From positions 375,840,189 through 375,904,188 of the forward strand of contig NC_057798.1 of assembly GCF_018294505.1 (NCBI RefSeq): 64,000 bases of DNA, read 5' to 3'. The position numbers and the translations under genes are program-made. The DNA comes from Triticum aestivum. Lineage: Eukaryota > Streptophyta > Magnoliopsida > Poales > Poaceae. The notes beneath the pieces are model-generated. The model ran no database searches. It worked only from the letters and a program-made list of their open reading frames with translations, and was not told the DNA's origin. Shown here piece by piece: positions 46,682 to 58,430 of the stretch; position 1 is the stretch's first letter, and every line of letters begins with the position of its first letter.

Positions 46682-48254
46682 TGCTACGTCTTGAGCTTGC
46701 GTTGGTTTTCCTTGAAGAGGAAAGGGTGATGCAGCAATAGTAGCATAAGTATTTCCCTTTGTTTTTGAGAACCAAGGTATCAATCCAGTAGGAGGCTCCT
46801 CAAAAGTCCCACGCACCTACACAAACAAACAAAGAACTCGCAACCAACGCAATAAAGGGGTTGTCAATCCCTTCACGGCCACTTGCGAAAGTGAGATCTA
46901 ATAAAGATAGTATGATAAGATAAATATATTTTTGGTATTTTATAATATAGATGCGAAAAGTAAAGATGCAAATAAAAGTAGATTGGAAGCAAATATGATA
47001 AAAGATAGACCCGGGGGCCATAGGTTTCACTAGTGGCTTCTCTCAAGATAGCATAAGTATTACGGTGGGTGAACAAATTACTATCAAGCAATTGATAGAA
47101 AAGCGAATAATTATGAGATTATCTAGGCATGATAATGTATATAGGCATCACGTCCGCAACAAGTAGACCGACTCCTGCCTGCATCTACTACTATTACTCC
47201 ACACATCGACCGACTCCTGCCTGCATCTAGAGTATTAAGTTCATAAGAACAGAGTAATTCCTTAAGCAAGATGACATGATGTAGAGGGATAAACTCAAGC
47301 AATATGATATAAACCCCATCTTTTTATCCTCGATGGCAACAATACAATACGTGCCTTGCAACCCTTTCTGTCACTGGGTAAGGACACCGCAAGATTGAAC
47401 CCAAAGCTAAGCACTTCTCCCATGGCAAGAAAGATCAATCTAGTAGGCCAAACCAAACTGATAATTCAAAGAGACTTGCAAAGATAACTCAATCGTACAT
47501 AAAAGAATTTGAGAAGATTCAAATATTATTCATAGATAAACTTGATGATAAACCCACAATTCATCGGATCTCGACAAACACACCGCAAAAAGAGTTTACA
47601 TCGAATAGATCTCCACAAGAGAGGGGGAGAACATTGTATGGAGATCCAAAAAGAGAGAAGAAGCCATCTAGCTAATAACTATGGACCCGTAGGTCTGTGG
47701 TAAACTACTCATAACTCATCGGAGGGGCAAGGATGTTGATGTAGAGGCCCTCCATGGTCGATTCCCCCTCCGGTAGAACGCCGGCGAAGGCTCCAAGATG
47801 GGATCTCGAGGATACAGAAGGTTACGACGGTGGAAATTGTGTTTTGGTGGCTCCCTGGATGTTTTCGGGGTACGTAGGCTTATATAGGAGCAAGAAGTAC
47901 GTCGGTGGCCGCCCGAGGGGCCCACAAGACAGGGGGCATGCCCTATAGGGGGGCGCCCTCCTATATCGTGGCTGCCTCGGCTGCTTCTTGACTTGCACTC
48001 CAAGTCCTCTGGATCACGTTCGTTCCAAAAATCACGCTCCCGAAGGTTTCATTCCGTTTGGAATCCGTTTGATATTCCTTTTCTTCGAAATACCGAAATA
48101 GGCAAAAAAAAATAGCAATACGGGCTGGGCCTCTGGTTAGTAGGTTAGTCCCAAAAATGATATAAATGTGTAAAATAAAGCCCATAAACATCCAAAAGGG
48201 GTAATATAATAGCATGGAACAATCAAAAATTATAGATACGTTGGAGACGTATCA
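46682..48254 (-). repeat. 5' LTR of inner Athila-type element
   Basis: 1573 bp, forward tgctacgtcttgag...ggagacgtatca. Partner of 39952-41515. Confidence 0.92.
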
Positions 48255-48259
48255 ATGAG

Positions 48260-48862
48260 CACCAATTCTTCCAATGACTTCAATTGGCTTGAGATCTTTG
48301 TAATTTGGCATCATTTGGATCAAAGTGCACACGGTATCATATTTTCCATCCAAGGCTCTTAGGATCTTCTTGATGGTGAATTTTTCGGTCATCTCTTCAC
48401 TTCCTAAGCCGGCAATCTCATTTTTTATGAGACCAAGCCTAGAGTACATTTCAGTGATACCTTCACCATCCTTCATTTTGAACTTGTCAAGTTGACTTTG
48501 AAGCACATCCAACTTGGATTCCTTGACGGAGTTGGTACCTTCGTGCATATCAATCAAAGTATCCCAAAATTCCTTGCATTCTCAAGACGGCTAATTTTGT
48601 TGAATTCTTCGGGGCACAATCCATTGAAGAGGATATCGCAAGCTTGAGCATTGTATTGCAACATCTTCAATTCTTCCACGGTAGCTTCACGATTCAGTTC
48701 TCTCCCATCAAAGAATTCACCTTGCAAACCAATACACACAATAGCCCAAACGACAGGGTTATGTCCAAGAATATGCATTTTCATCTTATGTTTCCAACTA
48801 GCAAAATTAGTACCATTAAAGTAAGGACCTCTACAGTGGCAATTTCCATCGCTAGACGCCAT
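48260..48862 (-). pseudogene. host-element copia-type gag, N-terminal piece
   Basis: Starts at ATG 48862 (MASSDGNCHCRG), about 70 nt from the PBS. The copia-type gag (DUF4219/UBN2) text is clear: YFNGTNFASWKHKMKMHILG, CDILFNGLCPEEFNKISRLEN, a frameshift near 48570, then SQLDKFKMKDGEGITEMYSR and KKILRALDGKYDTVCTLIQM. It ends at the Athila-type insertion, and the sequence beyond the insertion continues it in frame (IGAH then EMSLKDKEEL). This copia gag in an element without its own pol supports a non-autonomous status. Confidence 0.85.
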
Positions 48863-48932
48863 ACTCCCATAGGTTGTGAAACCAAGGCTATGATGACCAA
48901 AGCTATGGAAATCAAGGCAACTGGAGACCAAA

Positions 48933-48944
48933 GCTCTGATAGCA
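48933..48944 (-). other. primer-binding site of 35-kb host element
   Basis: Minus-strand TGCTATCAGAGC, one mismatch to the initiator-Met tRNA complement, next to the 5' LTR edge (48947). It fixes the orientation. Confidence 0.8.
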
Positions 48945-48946
48945 CT

Positions 48947-50604
48947 TGTAGGATCGAAAGTATGTCTAGAGGGGGGTGATTAGACTACTTGACCAAATAA
49001 AAACCTAGCCTTTTCCCAATTTTAATTCTTGGCGGATTTTAGTAACTTAGCACTAGTCAAGCAATCAACCTACACATGCAATTCTAATAGTATAGCAGCG
49101 AAATGTAAATAATTGCATATGAAGGTAAAGGGGAGGAGTTTGGAGGGAGCAAACGCAATGTTGACATGGAGATTTTTGGTGTAGTTCCGATAGGTGGTGC
49201 TATCATACATCCACGTTGATGGAGACTTCAACCCACAAAGGGTAAATTTGTGCGAGTCGACGGAGGGCTCCACCCACTAAGGGTCAACGAAGAAGCAACC
49301 TTGTTTATCCCACCATGGCCATCGCACACGAATGACTTGCCTCACTTGGGTAGATCTTCACGAAGTAGGCGATCTCCTTGCCCTTACAAACTCCTTGGTT
49401 CAACTCCACAATCTTGATGGAGGCTCCCAAGTGACACCTAACCAATCTAGGAGACACCACTCTCCAAAAGGTAATAGATGGTGTGTTGATGATGAACTCC
49501 TTGTTCTTGTGCTTCAAATGATAGTCTCCCCAACACTCAACTCTCTCTCACAGATTTGGCTATGGTGGAAAGATGATTTCAGTGGAAAGCAACTTGGGGA
49601 AGGCTAGATATCAAGATTCTTGTGGTTGGAATGGAATGTCTTGATCTCAACACATGAGTAGGTGGTTCTCTCTCAGAAAATGAGTAGTGGAAGTGTAGGC
49701 ACGTTCTAATAGCTCTCTCCATGAATGAAGAATGGGTGGAGGGGTATATATGTAGCCTCCACACAAAATCTAACTGTTACAAATAGATTCCCAAACTCGG
49801 TGAGACCAAATGGTGAAACTCGGTCAAACAGATTCAGTTCAAAATGTGAATGTTAGGCTTTTCGGTGGGATCGATATGATCAACTCGGTGGGACCGATGT
49901 GCTATGGTTAGGGCATAACGTAATCTCGGTGAGACCGACCACATGAACTCAGTGGGACCGATTTCAGTAATGGGCACACAGGGAGTTGGTCAGACAAACT
50001 CAGTGGGACCGATTCGCTCATTTTGGTGGGACCCAAACTTATGGAGAGGAAACAGGGAGTTTGCATTGCGAACTCGGTTTGACCGATCACTCATTTGGGT
50101 GAGACCAAAACATTACGAAGGGAAACAGAGAGTTTGCAATCCCATCTCGGTGAGATCGAGATCCCTATGGGTGAAACCGAACTGATTAGGGTTTGTGGCA
50201 TGGCTATGCCAAATGAACTCAGTGGCGCCGGATAGATCAAATCGGTGGGGCCGAGTTTGACTTTTAGGTTTAGGAAATGTGTGTAAATGAGAAAGTGGTT
50301 GAGGGTTTTTGAGCATTTCACTAAGCATTTTGAGCAAGCAAGCCATTAAGCAACACATCATCCCCTTTTAATAGTATTGGATTTCCTATGGACCCAATGT
50401 GATCTTTGATCACTAAAAAGAAGATGTGGAGTCTTGAGCTTGTTGCCAATATGTGTCCTTAGCATTTTGAGGGGTCCACATCTCTAGTCCATGCCATGCC
50501 AATCATTGAAATTTCTGAAATGATCATCTTGAAAGAGCATTAGTTCAATGAGCTATATGTTGTTAAGAATTACCAAAACCACCCAGGGATTAGTTGCACT
50601 TTCA
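48947..50604 (-). repeat. 5' LTR of 35-kb host element
   Basis: 1658 bp, forward tgtaggatcg...gttgcactttca, with the TCGGTGRGACCGA array at 49790-50260. The adjoining GGTGT at 50605 completes the TSD. Confidence 0.92.
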
Positions 50605-51160
50605 GGTGTTGATGTACCAAGCATATGACATAAATGGCTACACATTCTACATTGAGGAACATGGTGAGAAGACCTCATATCAGAACAACTCCGCTCAAAT
50701 GGAATTCATGACTATAGATGAAGCTGATAAACGGGTATACTATGGAACCATCAAAGAGATATTGGAGTTTAACTATGTGAAAGTTAAGGTGACATTATTC
50801 AGGTGCACATGTATCCCTCTTAGTCAGGTAAAGGTTGATGATTACAGGAAGACCTATGTTAACAAGACAACGATGGCATATCATGCAGACCCATTCATTC
50901 TCGCCGGCGATGTTACCCAGGTTTTCTATGTGGAAGACCCCTTGCATAAGAACTGCCATGTAGTGATGCATGGGAAGAGGAGGGTACTGGGCATCGAGGA
51001 TGTTGCCGATGAGGACTAGTACGATGAATTTGCTGAGTTGCCAGCCAAGGGATCACGCACCATTCAAATAGAGAAGCGTAAAATCACCAAAAAACCTAAG
51101 TTCATTCAGGGTCAACGTAATGATCCCAGTTCCCCCATGTACATGGGAATTAAGTTGTAA
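50605..51160 (+). pseudogene. CACTA TNP2-type transposase, part 2
   Basis: C-terminal part of the transposase interrupted at 15165. It reads straight on in the same frame (VLMYQAYDINGYTFYIEEHG), then the DUF4216 core YYGTIKEILEFNYVKVKVTLFRC and HADPFILAGDVTQVFYVEDPL. An in-frame TAG at 51018 follows VADED. The frame stays open beyond it (YDEFAELPAKGS...) to a TAA at 51160, so the original protein was about 47 residues longer. DUF4216 commonly ends TNP2-type proteins. Confidence 0.9.
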
Positions 51161-51404
51161 GACTAGTTTTTATGCCTACCCTACAACTTAATTTGTTCAA
51201 TTTAGAACTATCGCATGTACTGTATTTGTGAGTTATGCCCGATCTTCTGTTGATGTAAGAACCTTTAATATGCTGACCTTGATATGTTGTCAGCTCAAGC
51301 AATGAAATTGAACTGTTTAATATTATTATTATACCATAGAGGTAGCACACTCAATTAATCTCACTCCAGTATGTATGAACAGAAGATATGCATTCTGGTT
51401 TGTG

Positions 51405-52720
51405 AATAGCACACAGTTCATTCATGAAAGTCGTGTGCCGACGAAACCGCGCGTGTGATCCGAGTCATGCGTTCTGATTGGCCAGAACCCAAACCCCACG
51501 GATCGTGCGTCTGCACCGTTGGATGCTCCCAGATCGAACGACAATCCTTATCCCTCTCAACAACACATGCAGTTGTGAGTGTGATTTTATTTATATGCAC
51601 AAAATGCATGTTAAATTCAAAAATGTCTTAAATATAGCAAACGATACCTGAAATGCACCAAAAAATCAAACCTGTGGTATAATGGTGATTGCGCACCATG
51701 GAAATTTTTATGAGGCCAAACGATGAAGTCACCGGCCACTGGAGTTTGAATTGACACGTCTCCTTTTGGAAACCATGATCCTTCTTATGAGATGCCCCGG
51801 TTTCCAAGGAGCGACCATCAATACTTGTGCCAAACTTTACCAATTTTTTTCCACGAGGTTGTGAGAGCACGCCATGGGCGCACATCGATTTTGATGATGT
51901 CCAGACTCCATCTAAATTTCCTGTAATTAAAATACCAACTAGGCCTACGATGGTGGCCGCACCTCGCGGCCGAAATGTTTGAAACTTCTCCCCACTTCTC
52001 AGACAATGGATGCAAACTCGCAAAATGACACACAAATGATTTGTACACCTTCTTTGCTAACTAACACCGACATGTAGTTGTAGTTGGTTTTGATTTTATA
52101 TGCAGTAAATGAAAGGTAAATGCAAAAACATGACTTAAATATAGCAGATGAGACCTGAAATGGGCTAGAAAATCAAACCTAGGGTATACCCATGATTGTT
52201 TACCGTGAATTGTTTTTCGAGGCAGAACGATCAAGTCACTGACGATTGGAGTTCGAAGTGTCGCGTCTCCTTTTGGAAACTATGATCCTTCTTGTGAGAT
52301 GCTCCGGTTTGGAAGGTGCGAGCATCAAAACTTGTGCCAAACTTTACCAAAAAATTTCCATGGGATCGTGAGAGCACGCCATGGTGACACACCGATTTTC
52401 GTTATTTCCAGACTCTATATGCATTTCCTGTAATTAAAATACCAACAAGGCCTACGCCTCTCACCGCACTCTGCGGCCGAACTGTTTGAATTTTTTCCCG
52501 TTTCTTGGGCAATGATTGAAAAATCGCAATGAGACACACAAATGATCTTGCTAACACCCACGTGTAGTCGATCTAGGAGCATACAATGGTGCAGGCATAT
52601 GATTTGTGGGGTTTGGGTTCTGGCCAATCAGAACACATGACTTAGATCACACGCATTAGGGGGTGGCATTGGCCACGGTTTGGTAGGCACACAGCTTTCA
52701 TGATTGAACCGTGTGTTATT
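51405..52720. repeat. inverted-repeat (foldback-like) segment in CACTA interior
   Basis: Arms of about 140-160 bp (51405-51541 and 52564-52720) are inverted copies of each other, sharing gttctgattggccagaac and caaaccccac. A third copy, direct to the left arm, lies at 60061-60219. Either this is a foldback/MITE-like unit inside the CACTA DNA or part of its own repeated regulatory region. Confidence 0.7.
51562..52566 (+). repeat. two tandem units of about 503 bp
   Basis: Units 51562-52064 and 52065-52566 match along their length (cttaaatatagca, ctccttttggaaac, cttgtgccaaactttacca, ttcctgtaattaaaatacca). Parts of a third unit lie at 59909-60058 and 60233-60450. Non-coding; minus-strand open frames here only mirror the repeat. 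Confidence 0.75.
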
Positions 52721-52754
52721 TGAAAATATTGACATGAATCAACAAAATGACTCA

Positions 52755-53759
52755 TGTCGGTGTACAAAAGAATGGGTGCTTCTGTACCCCTTACTTGTGC
52801 ACGGACGGTCGCAGCCACCCTTGCAGCAAGGCTTGGCGAGGCAGAGGAAGGCAACAGGAGGCAAGACAAGAACAAAGAACATCAAGGCAAGTGCTTAGAG
52901 TAGCAAGCAGCAAGAGGCAAGCAGGACCGCACCCGGCAACAAGCCTTGCCAAGGCGACCTGCGAGGGCCCGGCAAGCCCCTTGCCGGGGCAACTCATGAA
53001 GGGACCAGCAGGGCCACCACCCTTGGGGTTGAGAGCTCTAACACCATCGACAATGTTCAAGATCAAGATTTGAAGAGCACATGCCTGGTAGCATGCGGCT
53101 CCCCACGAAGATCGATGGCCCACGAGTCCACGTGGGATCAAATGATGAAGACCCCCGGCAAGACCCTTGCCGGGGACGATTCCAAGGCCCCCGGCAAGCC
53201 TCGCCGGGGATGATCGCTGGGCCGTGACTAGGCCCGTGCTCGGCAGGGTTTCGCCACCTCACCACCACTCCCACGCGGTGATAAGCATGCCAATGAAGCA
53301 GACGCCTGCGTGGCTGCATGCAGATCTTCGTGGAAGCCTACCGCTTTGCCAACACAGCAGCTGGTTGGCCAGCATGGCGTTGCATGCCTCATCAGCCCAG
53401 ACACGTTGCAAGGCGAGGGGAAGCGGCGAAGGACGGGATGGCCTCTGTTGTCATCCCCAATAAAGCGAGAGGACACGTGGGCATTGCATTAAATGCGCTT
53501 GTCCTACGTTGGTCGAGCGATAAGCTCATATCACTGTAGTTTGTCACCTCTTGTGTGCCACTGTGGCAACCCCTTTGTGTATAAAAGGAGGCCCCATATA
53601 ACCAGATAAAGCAGGACTAGGGTATTACGCATCTTTGCGGCCCGAACCTGGATAAAAACCCTCTGTGTCCTAATGGATCGACCTACTCTTCGTTCAACTA
53701 ACCCCCACCGAACATAGAAGGGATCCTTGTCACCCCATAGGTGATCGGTTTCCCCGACA
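52755..53759 (+). repeat. 5' LTR of antisense-gene element
   Basis: 1005 bp, tgtcggtgtacaaaag...ggtttccccgaca, with promoter TATAAAA at 53580-53586. Phrases such as ccccggcaag/gccgggg recur. Compared with the partner it lacks about 75 bp just after the TATA box. Confidence 0.92.
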
Positions 53760-53763
53760 TCTT

Positions 53764-53780
53764 TGGCGCGCCAGGTAGGG
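53764..53780 (+). other. primer-binding site, antisense-gene element
   Basis: TGGCGCGCCAGGTAGGG, four bases after the 5' LTR end, a form seen in cereal Tat/RIRE2-like elements. Confidence 0.75.
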
Positions 53781-54423
53781 AGAAGTAGTTGTGAGAATCC
53801 GGTCCGTTGGTTAGGACAGCGGCGCCTTCGTCACCATGGCTCTGAAGGACCAGGCGAGCGGCGGCGGCTACGGCCGCCACTGCAATATCCGCAGCAATAA
53901 AAAGCTAAGTTATCTCAAACTTGAGCAATTCTTCCTCTTTATGAGATTATCCCCCTCGATGGTTTTGGTCCTTGTATGGAGAACCTGCACGCGGAAGGAA
54001 CCCTGCCGCGATTGGCAATGCCCATGTTCTGTTTTGAGTCCGCTCAATAGTTCGGGTGCTGTGCTATGCTAAGAACGGTGGGGTGCCTTGCCGTAATCGA
54101 CAGCGCCCCTGTTCTGCCTCGAGTCCGCTCGACAGTCCAGGTGCTGCGCCAAGAGCAGCAGGGTAGCCCGCAGGCGTCGACACCCTCTGTAGGTTGCTAA
54201 GGATCCATCCTTCTAGCGCCTACTGCAAGGGGTGCACGTGCCGATAGGCCTGTCCAACTAAGCGTAGGGTGCAAAAAATACAAGGATGGACTAGAACGGG
54301 AAGTTAATATGCAGCTACTTCAGAGTACGGCAAAATCTATATTACATCAAAAGTTGTCGTGATTCTAACTTAAGATAATCTGTCTTGGGTACAGACTTGC
54401 AGCAACTACAAGGGACGAAGCAG
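53781..54423 (+). other. leader region, nothing coding seen
   Basis: About 640 bp between the PBS and the 3' end of the antisense gene. Related phrases (gtgctgygc, gagtccgctcgacagtcc) occur twice near 54030-54150. No gag start is recognisable. Confidence 0.6.
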
Positions 54424-57400
54424 TTAATCCCAGTGCTGGCCCTCCAGCCTCGCGACTCCGCTGACGTAGCTGATGATGGGCTCAATGCGCTCCTCGAGCG
54501 CATGACGGTCGATGTCCTCCGGCAAGTTGTCGAGCGCCCGAGCAAAGTCGATGCTGGGGTTCCAGTGCGCCACCTTGGTGAGCACCTTGATCAAGGCGCC
54601 TGGCAAAGTTCCGGGACTCCTCGGCCAGGTAGGCCGCCCTGGTGTACTGGAGCAGCTTCAAGGCGGCAAGAACACGCTCGAGAACTTAGACAGCCTGGCG
54701 CTCTCGGCCACTCTTGCCTCGTGGGAGAACCTGAAGTTTGGCATGCCCATGGCAGTCAGTTGCATGGTAATCTGCTCCGCGACATCCATAAGGTGGCTGG
54801 TCCAGAGTTTTGTGCTCTCCACGAGTTTATTGTGGGAAGTGGCAGCAGTCTGCAACAGCAGTTGCTCGCTCATGAGGTCCTTGGCTAGGGTCTGCTCACG
54901 AGCTTGGGATTCTGAGAGCATCTTCCCCTGGCTGTCCAACTTCAGCTTCAGATCATCAATGGACTCATTGGCCATGGAGAGTAGCTTGGTTTTGTCAGAT
55001 ATGGTGGTCTACATCTCCGCTAGGTCATAGAGAGCCTTCTCTCTATCGTCCTTGAGCATGGAGATCTCCTTGGTAAGCTCAACCAGGCTCGCCTCCAGCT
55101 TCTCCACCTTGCCGGCCAGCTCATCCCTGGTGGCCTCGACCGCTTCAGCACGGTCGATGCCTCTTTCAGCTTGCCGGCATGGTCGAGGTCCAGAGCATCG
55201 AGCGCCTCCTGGTGCTTCTGCGACAGGGCTTGAGTCCGCTGCGAACGAGCCGCTCGATCTCCTCGTCCTTGGTGTGAAGCGTGGCGGCAAGCACCGCTTC
55301 GTGAGCGACCAAGTCCTCCTCCTGGACATCGAGTGAGATGTGGCGTTGCGTCTACCGGACTCGTCCTGAGCAGCCTTGGCCTTTGCCACCTCCTGCACCT
55401 TGTCAAAATCAGCCTGCTTGAAGAGGAGGTCCCGTTTGCACTCGCTCAGCTGTACTTGGGAGGCCCTCAGATCCTCCCATGCCTCGTCAGACCAGGTTTT
55501 CATCTGAGCGACGCGCTCCTGGAAGTCCACCTCGGCCTTGTCCATGACCGCCATTCTGGAGTCTGCCTTCTCTTTGCGAGCCCAGTGGAGAGCCTGGAGC
55601 TTGTGGAAATTGGCACCTATGGCTTGAAGGAGTTGGTCCTCCTTGGAGATGCCGCCGCTGACGCTCGGCTCATCAACAACCTGGAGCCCGGTGGTGGTGA
55701 GGATTTCCTCGTCAAAGACCTCCCCCTCGACTGGTGTTCTGGTGCCTGCCTCTCCTGGAACGTTGACGAAGAGGTCGTTGCCAATCTTCAAGTACCTGCT
55801 CGGGGCAGGGGTTGAGGAGGAGGAGAGCTGGTCATTGACCACCTCCTCCCTGGCAGGATCCTTGGCGGCCTCGCTAGTGGTGGCCTTGCTGGCCTCCTCG
55901 GCAGGCCCCATGGTGGCCTCCTCGGCAGCAGCCTTGCCGGCCTCTCCGACAGGCTCCTCAGCCACCTTCTCCCCGGCAAGCCCCGTGGCGGCCTCTTCAG
56001 TGGGTCCCTTGGTGGCCTCCTCAGCAGCAATGGTGGTGGCCTCGGCCTCGGCATCCCTGGCAGTCTCCATGATCACCTCATCGACGTCCGCCCGATCCGC
56101 TAAGGGAGAATCTGAGGCCAAGGGAAGGAAAGAGGCAAAATTGAAATCAGAAAAGTCCAAAATAGAGAGAAGGGAAGAAGTCAAAACGACGGATAGCAAG
56201 GAGCAGAAGGCACCTACTTACCTATAGCAGGTGGGAAGGGTGCATCCCCCTCCCCGGCGATGTCTGTTGCCAGGACGGGGTCACCGGCACCTGTGCCCAC
56301 CTCCGCCTCCTTTGAGCGCAAGGGCTCGTCAGTGGGTGCCCTTGCCGGGGACGCCCCTCTGGTCGGCATGGATGATGGGGGCGGCGTGTCAGGGGCGGCC
56401 CTTAGGGGCTCCTCCTGCTCATGTTCCCTTCCCGCAGTTCCGACAAGATCACCAATAAGGAGACATGCTCCAACACCTGCCAACAAGAGATAGGTGACAA
56501 ACTCACGTTGGGGGCTGCGCTAGGGGCTAGACTCCGGACTGGTGAAGATCACCCCTGGAGCACAAGAGGTGCCTACCGGGGGCTCAGTACTCGTCGAGAC
56601 CCTAGCCCTTTTCACCCTCTGGGCCAGCGTCTCCGCATCACTGCAAACAATGAAATCAGGTCAAGGTCAAGTGATTCAACTAAGGAATCAGGGAATGGAT
56701 GGATGGAGCAGAGTGCATACTTGTCCTCCTCTTCTTCTGCCCTCCTCTTCTTCCTCTGGATAAATGACCCAAGGTTGTATTTGGCCGCAGGGATGGAGCC
56801 TGTCGAGGAAGGAGATGGAGTCCTTACGCGCCTAGCCGCAGGAGAAGCGGCGGTGCATCTGCTCAAGGAGGAGGAAGCAGCACCGCTCCTGATTGAAGAG
56901 GAGGTAGCAGCTGCGGCCTTCTTCAGTGCTGAGGCCCTCTTCGCTGCTGTGTCGCCTCCAACGCCTCCGTAGCTGCGCGCCTCGTCTAGTGCATGGGCTT
57001 TGCCTGAGCCCCTTGCCGCTGCGTGGCCATGCCAAGACGCGCTTCTTCTTCGGGGCCGAGGGCTCGTCCGCCCCGGACGCCTCCCCGGTCGGCTCTTCGG
57101 CTGCCTCCGCGGCAAGGGGAGCCCTGGCACCATCGCCACTGGTCTCTCCGGCAGGATCCACCCACTTGAGGAATTTTTGTTCCTCTTCAGCGTCCTCGGC
57201 CTTGTCCTCCACGGCGCCGCAGCTGCTGGCCTCCGCAGCAAGGTCCGCCTTCTTCCCCATGGCGGCAATATACGCCAGCTCTTGGTTGGTGGTGGGGTGG
57301 ATGAGTTCTGGCTTGTCACGGACATGGCCCTCCGACAAGTTGTCGAAGAATTGCTGCACATCCCCCGCCTTTGGCTCGGCCCAGGTAGGATCTAGGCCAT

Positions 57401-58430
57401 GAGCATTGAAGGCAGGCATCGTGGCAATAATCTCGGTTTGGCGAGAGTTACTGCTCATCGAGTGCAATCCTGCCGGCAACCTGAATGGGTGGCCTTTCTT
57501 GCCGACCTTTGCGGCCTTGCCGGTCCACTCGGCATTGCCGTCCTCATCCACCTTGAGCTGGAAGAGCCTCTGGCAGACGGATGCATGCTGCATCACAGTG
57601 AAGTTATGCTTTAAGCCGGGGCGGAGCCTCATGATGTCCGCTGCGTTCCTAAAATCCTAGGTCGGCCTCCCTTTCTGGTGCAAGGGAGCAATGCGGCGAC
57701 GGATGAAATCAGCCCCAACCATCTCCAGCGTGAGGCCGGCAGAAACAAGGTGGAGGATCCTGGTGGTGGCGACTGTGAGCTTCACGCCATTGGGGTCAGA
57801 GTCGCTCCAGTCGTAGCCGCGGACCGGCGGGCTCTGACGGACCTCGCTGAAGTGCTATGGCTCTTTCTCCACAATCCAGCACCACCGCTCCGCCATTCTT
57901 CCCACCGCTCCTTTTGGAAGCCCTCTGGATATGCACCCTTGCACATCGGCCTCGGGATCCAAGCGACGGAGCCAGAGATGGCGTCCCTTGTTGAATTCGG
58001 AGGAAGAAAGAGTGGCGGAAAAGCATCATGATGGGGTAGAGTCCGGCGAAGCCCTCACAGAGATGGGCGAAAAGGGCCATGCATGCCACCACATTCGCAT
58101 AAAGTCCAGGAGATGGAAGCCGTAGGTATGCATGATGTCGTTGAAGAAATTTGAGAAAGGGGGGCAAAGGACACAAGAGAAATAGTCGACGAAGAAGGGG
58201 TAAACATTCGGGCCGGCCTTAGCGAAGGGGGCAGGGACGACCTTGGTAGTAGGATGCCCCGTCGTCTCCTTCCCCCACAAGCACAGGAACTAGTCCTTGA
58301 GCGTGAGCACATCAATCGTCAGAGGGAAGAGGGTGTGCTCCTTCCGCATCTTCACGAGCTCACTCTCCGGCAACTCCTTCTCCGCGGCGGCCTTGGCCGC
58401 TTTCTTTCCCTTTCTAGCCTTAGGCGCCAT
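54424..58430 (-). pseudogene. antisense multi-exon gene, Transposase_28-like (putative gypsy-type transposon protein)
   Basis: Starts at ATG 58430 (MAPKARKGKKAAKAAAEKEL, basic). In order: the Transposase_28-like core (FSNFFNDIMHTYGFHLLDF; ALFAHLCEGFAGLYP; later LTLEMVGADFIRRRIAPLH and MRLRPGLKHNFTVM), Ala/Glu/Lys-rich linkers, and a long coiled-coil C-terminal part (VDFQERVAQM...; MANESIDDLKLKLDSQGKML) to about 54424. Donor/acceptor pairs preserve the frame: GTATGC...TTTGCAG (56720-56641) and GTAAGT...CCTCAG (56221-56112). A third possible intron begins GTGAGT at 56506. Lesions: a stop after TLTLKD-like text (58290), a Trp-to-TAG change near 57660, and frameshifts near 57000 and 55370. Known as a domain carried by plant retroelements; function unknown. 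Confidence 0.72.

Larger units (their letters stand above)
39952..48254 (-). mobile_element. Athila-type gypsy element, gag-protease only
   Basis: 8303 bp with LTRs 39952-41515 and 46682-48254, Asp-type PBS 46653-46670 and a perfect TSD ATGAG (39947-39951, 48255-48259). LTR ends TGATACGTCTCC / GACGTAGCA mark the Athila group. It encodes Gag and protease, but 2.8 kb with no reverse transcriptase, RNase H or integrase follows, so it is a non-autonomous derivative. LTR divergence is about 4-5% by eye. It sits in the gag gene of the 35-kb element. Confidence 0.92.
15166..50604 (-). mobile_element. large non-autonomous LTR retrotransposon hosting three nested elements
   Basis: Bounded by near-identical LTRs (15166-16829 and 48947-50604) and a perfect 5-bp TSD GGTGT (15161-15165, 50605-50609). 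Removing it rejoins the CACTA transposase frame exactly. Minus strand order: 5' LTR, PBS (48933-48944), copia-type gag (48862-48260 and 39946-38373), spacer with a leader-like exon, ORF2 (36634-36190, 27578-26219, 17611-17356), PPT (16842-16830), 3' LTR. No reverse transcriptase or integrase of its own is visible, so it would need helper enzymes. Own sequence totals about 10 kb; nested insertions supply the other 25 kb. The LTR start TGAAAGTGCAAC and the end GATCCTACA look like an abundant wheat family whose name I cannot assign. Confidence 0.9.

Noticed and set aside
54385..56227. Several long plus-strand frames as a possible sense gag
   Set aside because: They are antisense shadows of the Ala/Glu-rich coiled-coil gene; none shows a gag or pol motif.
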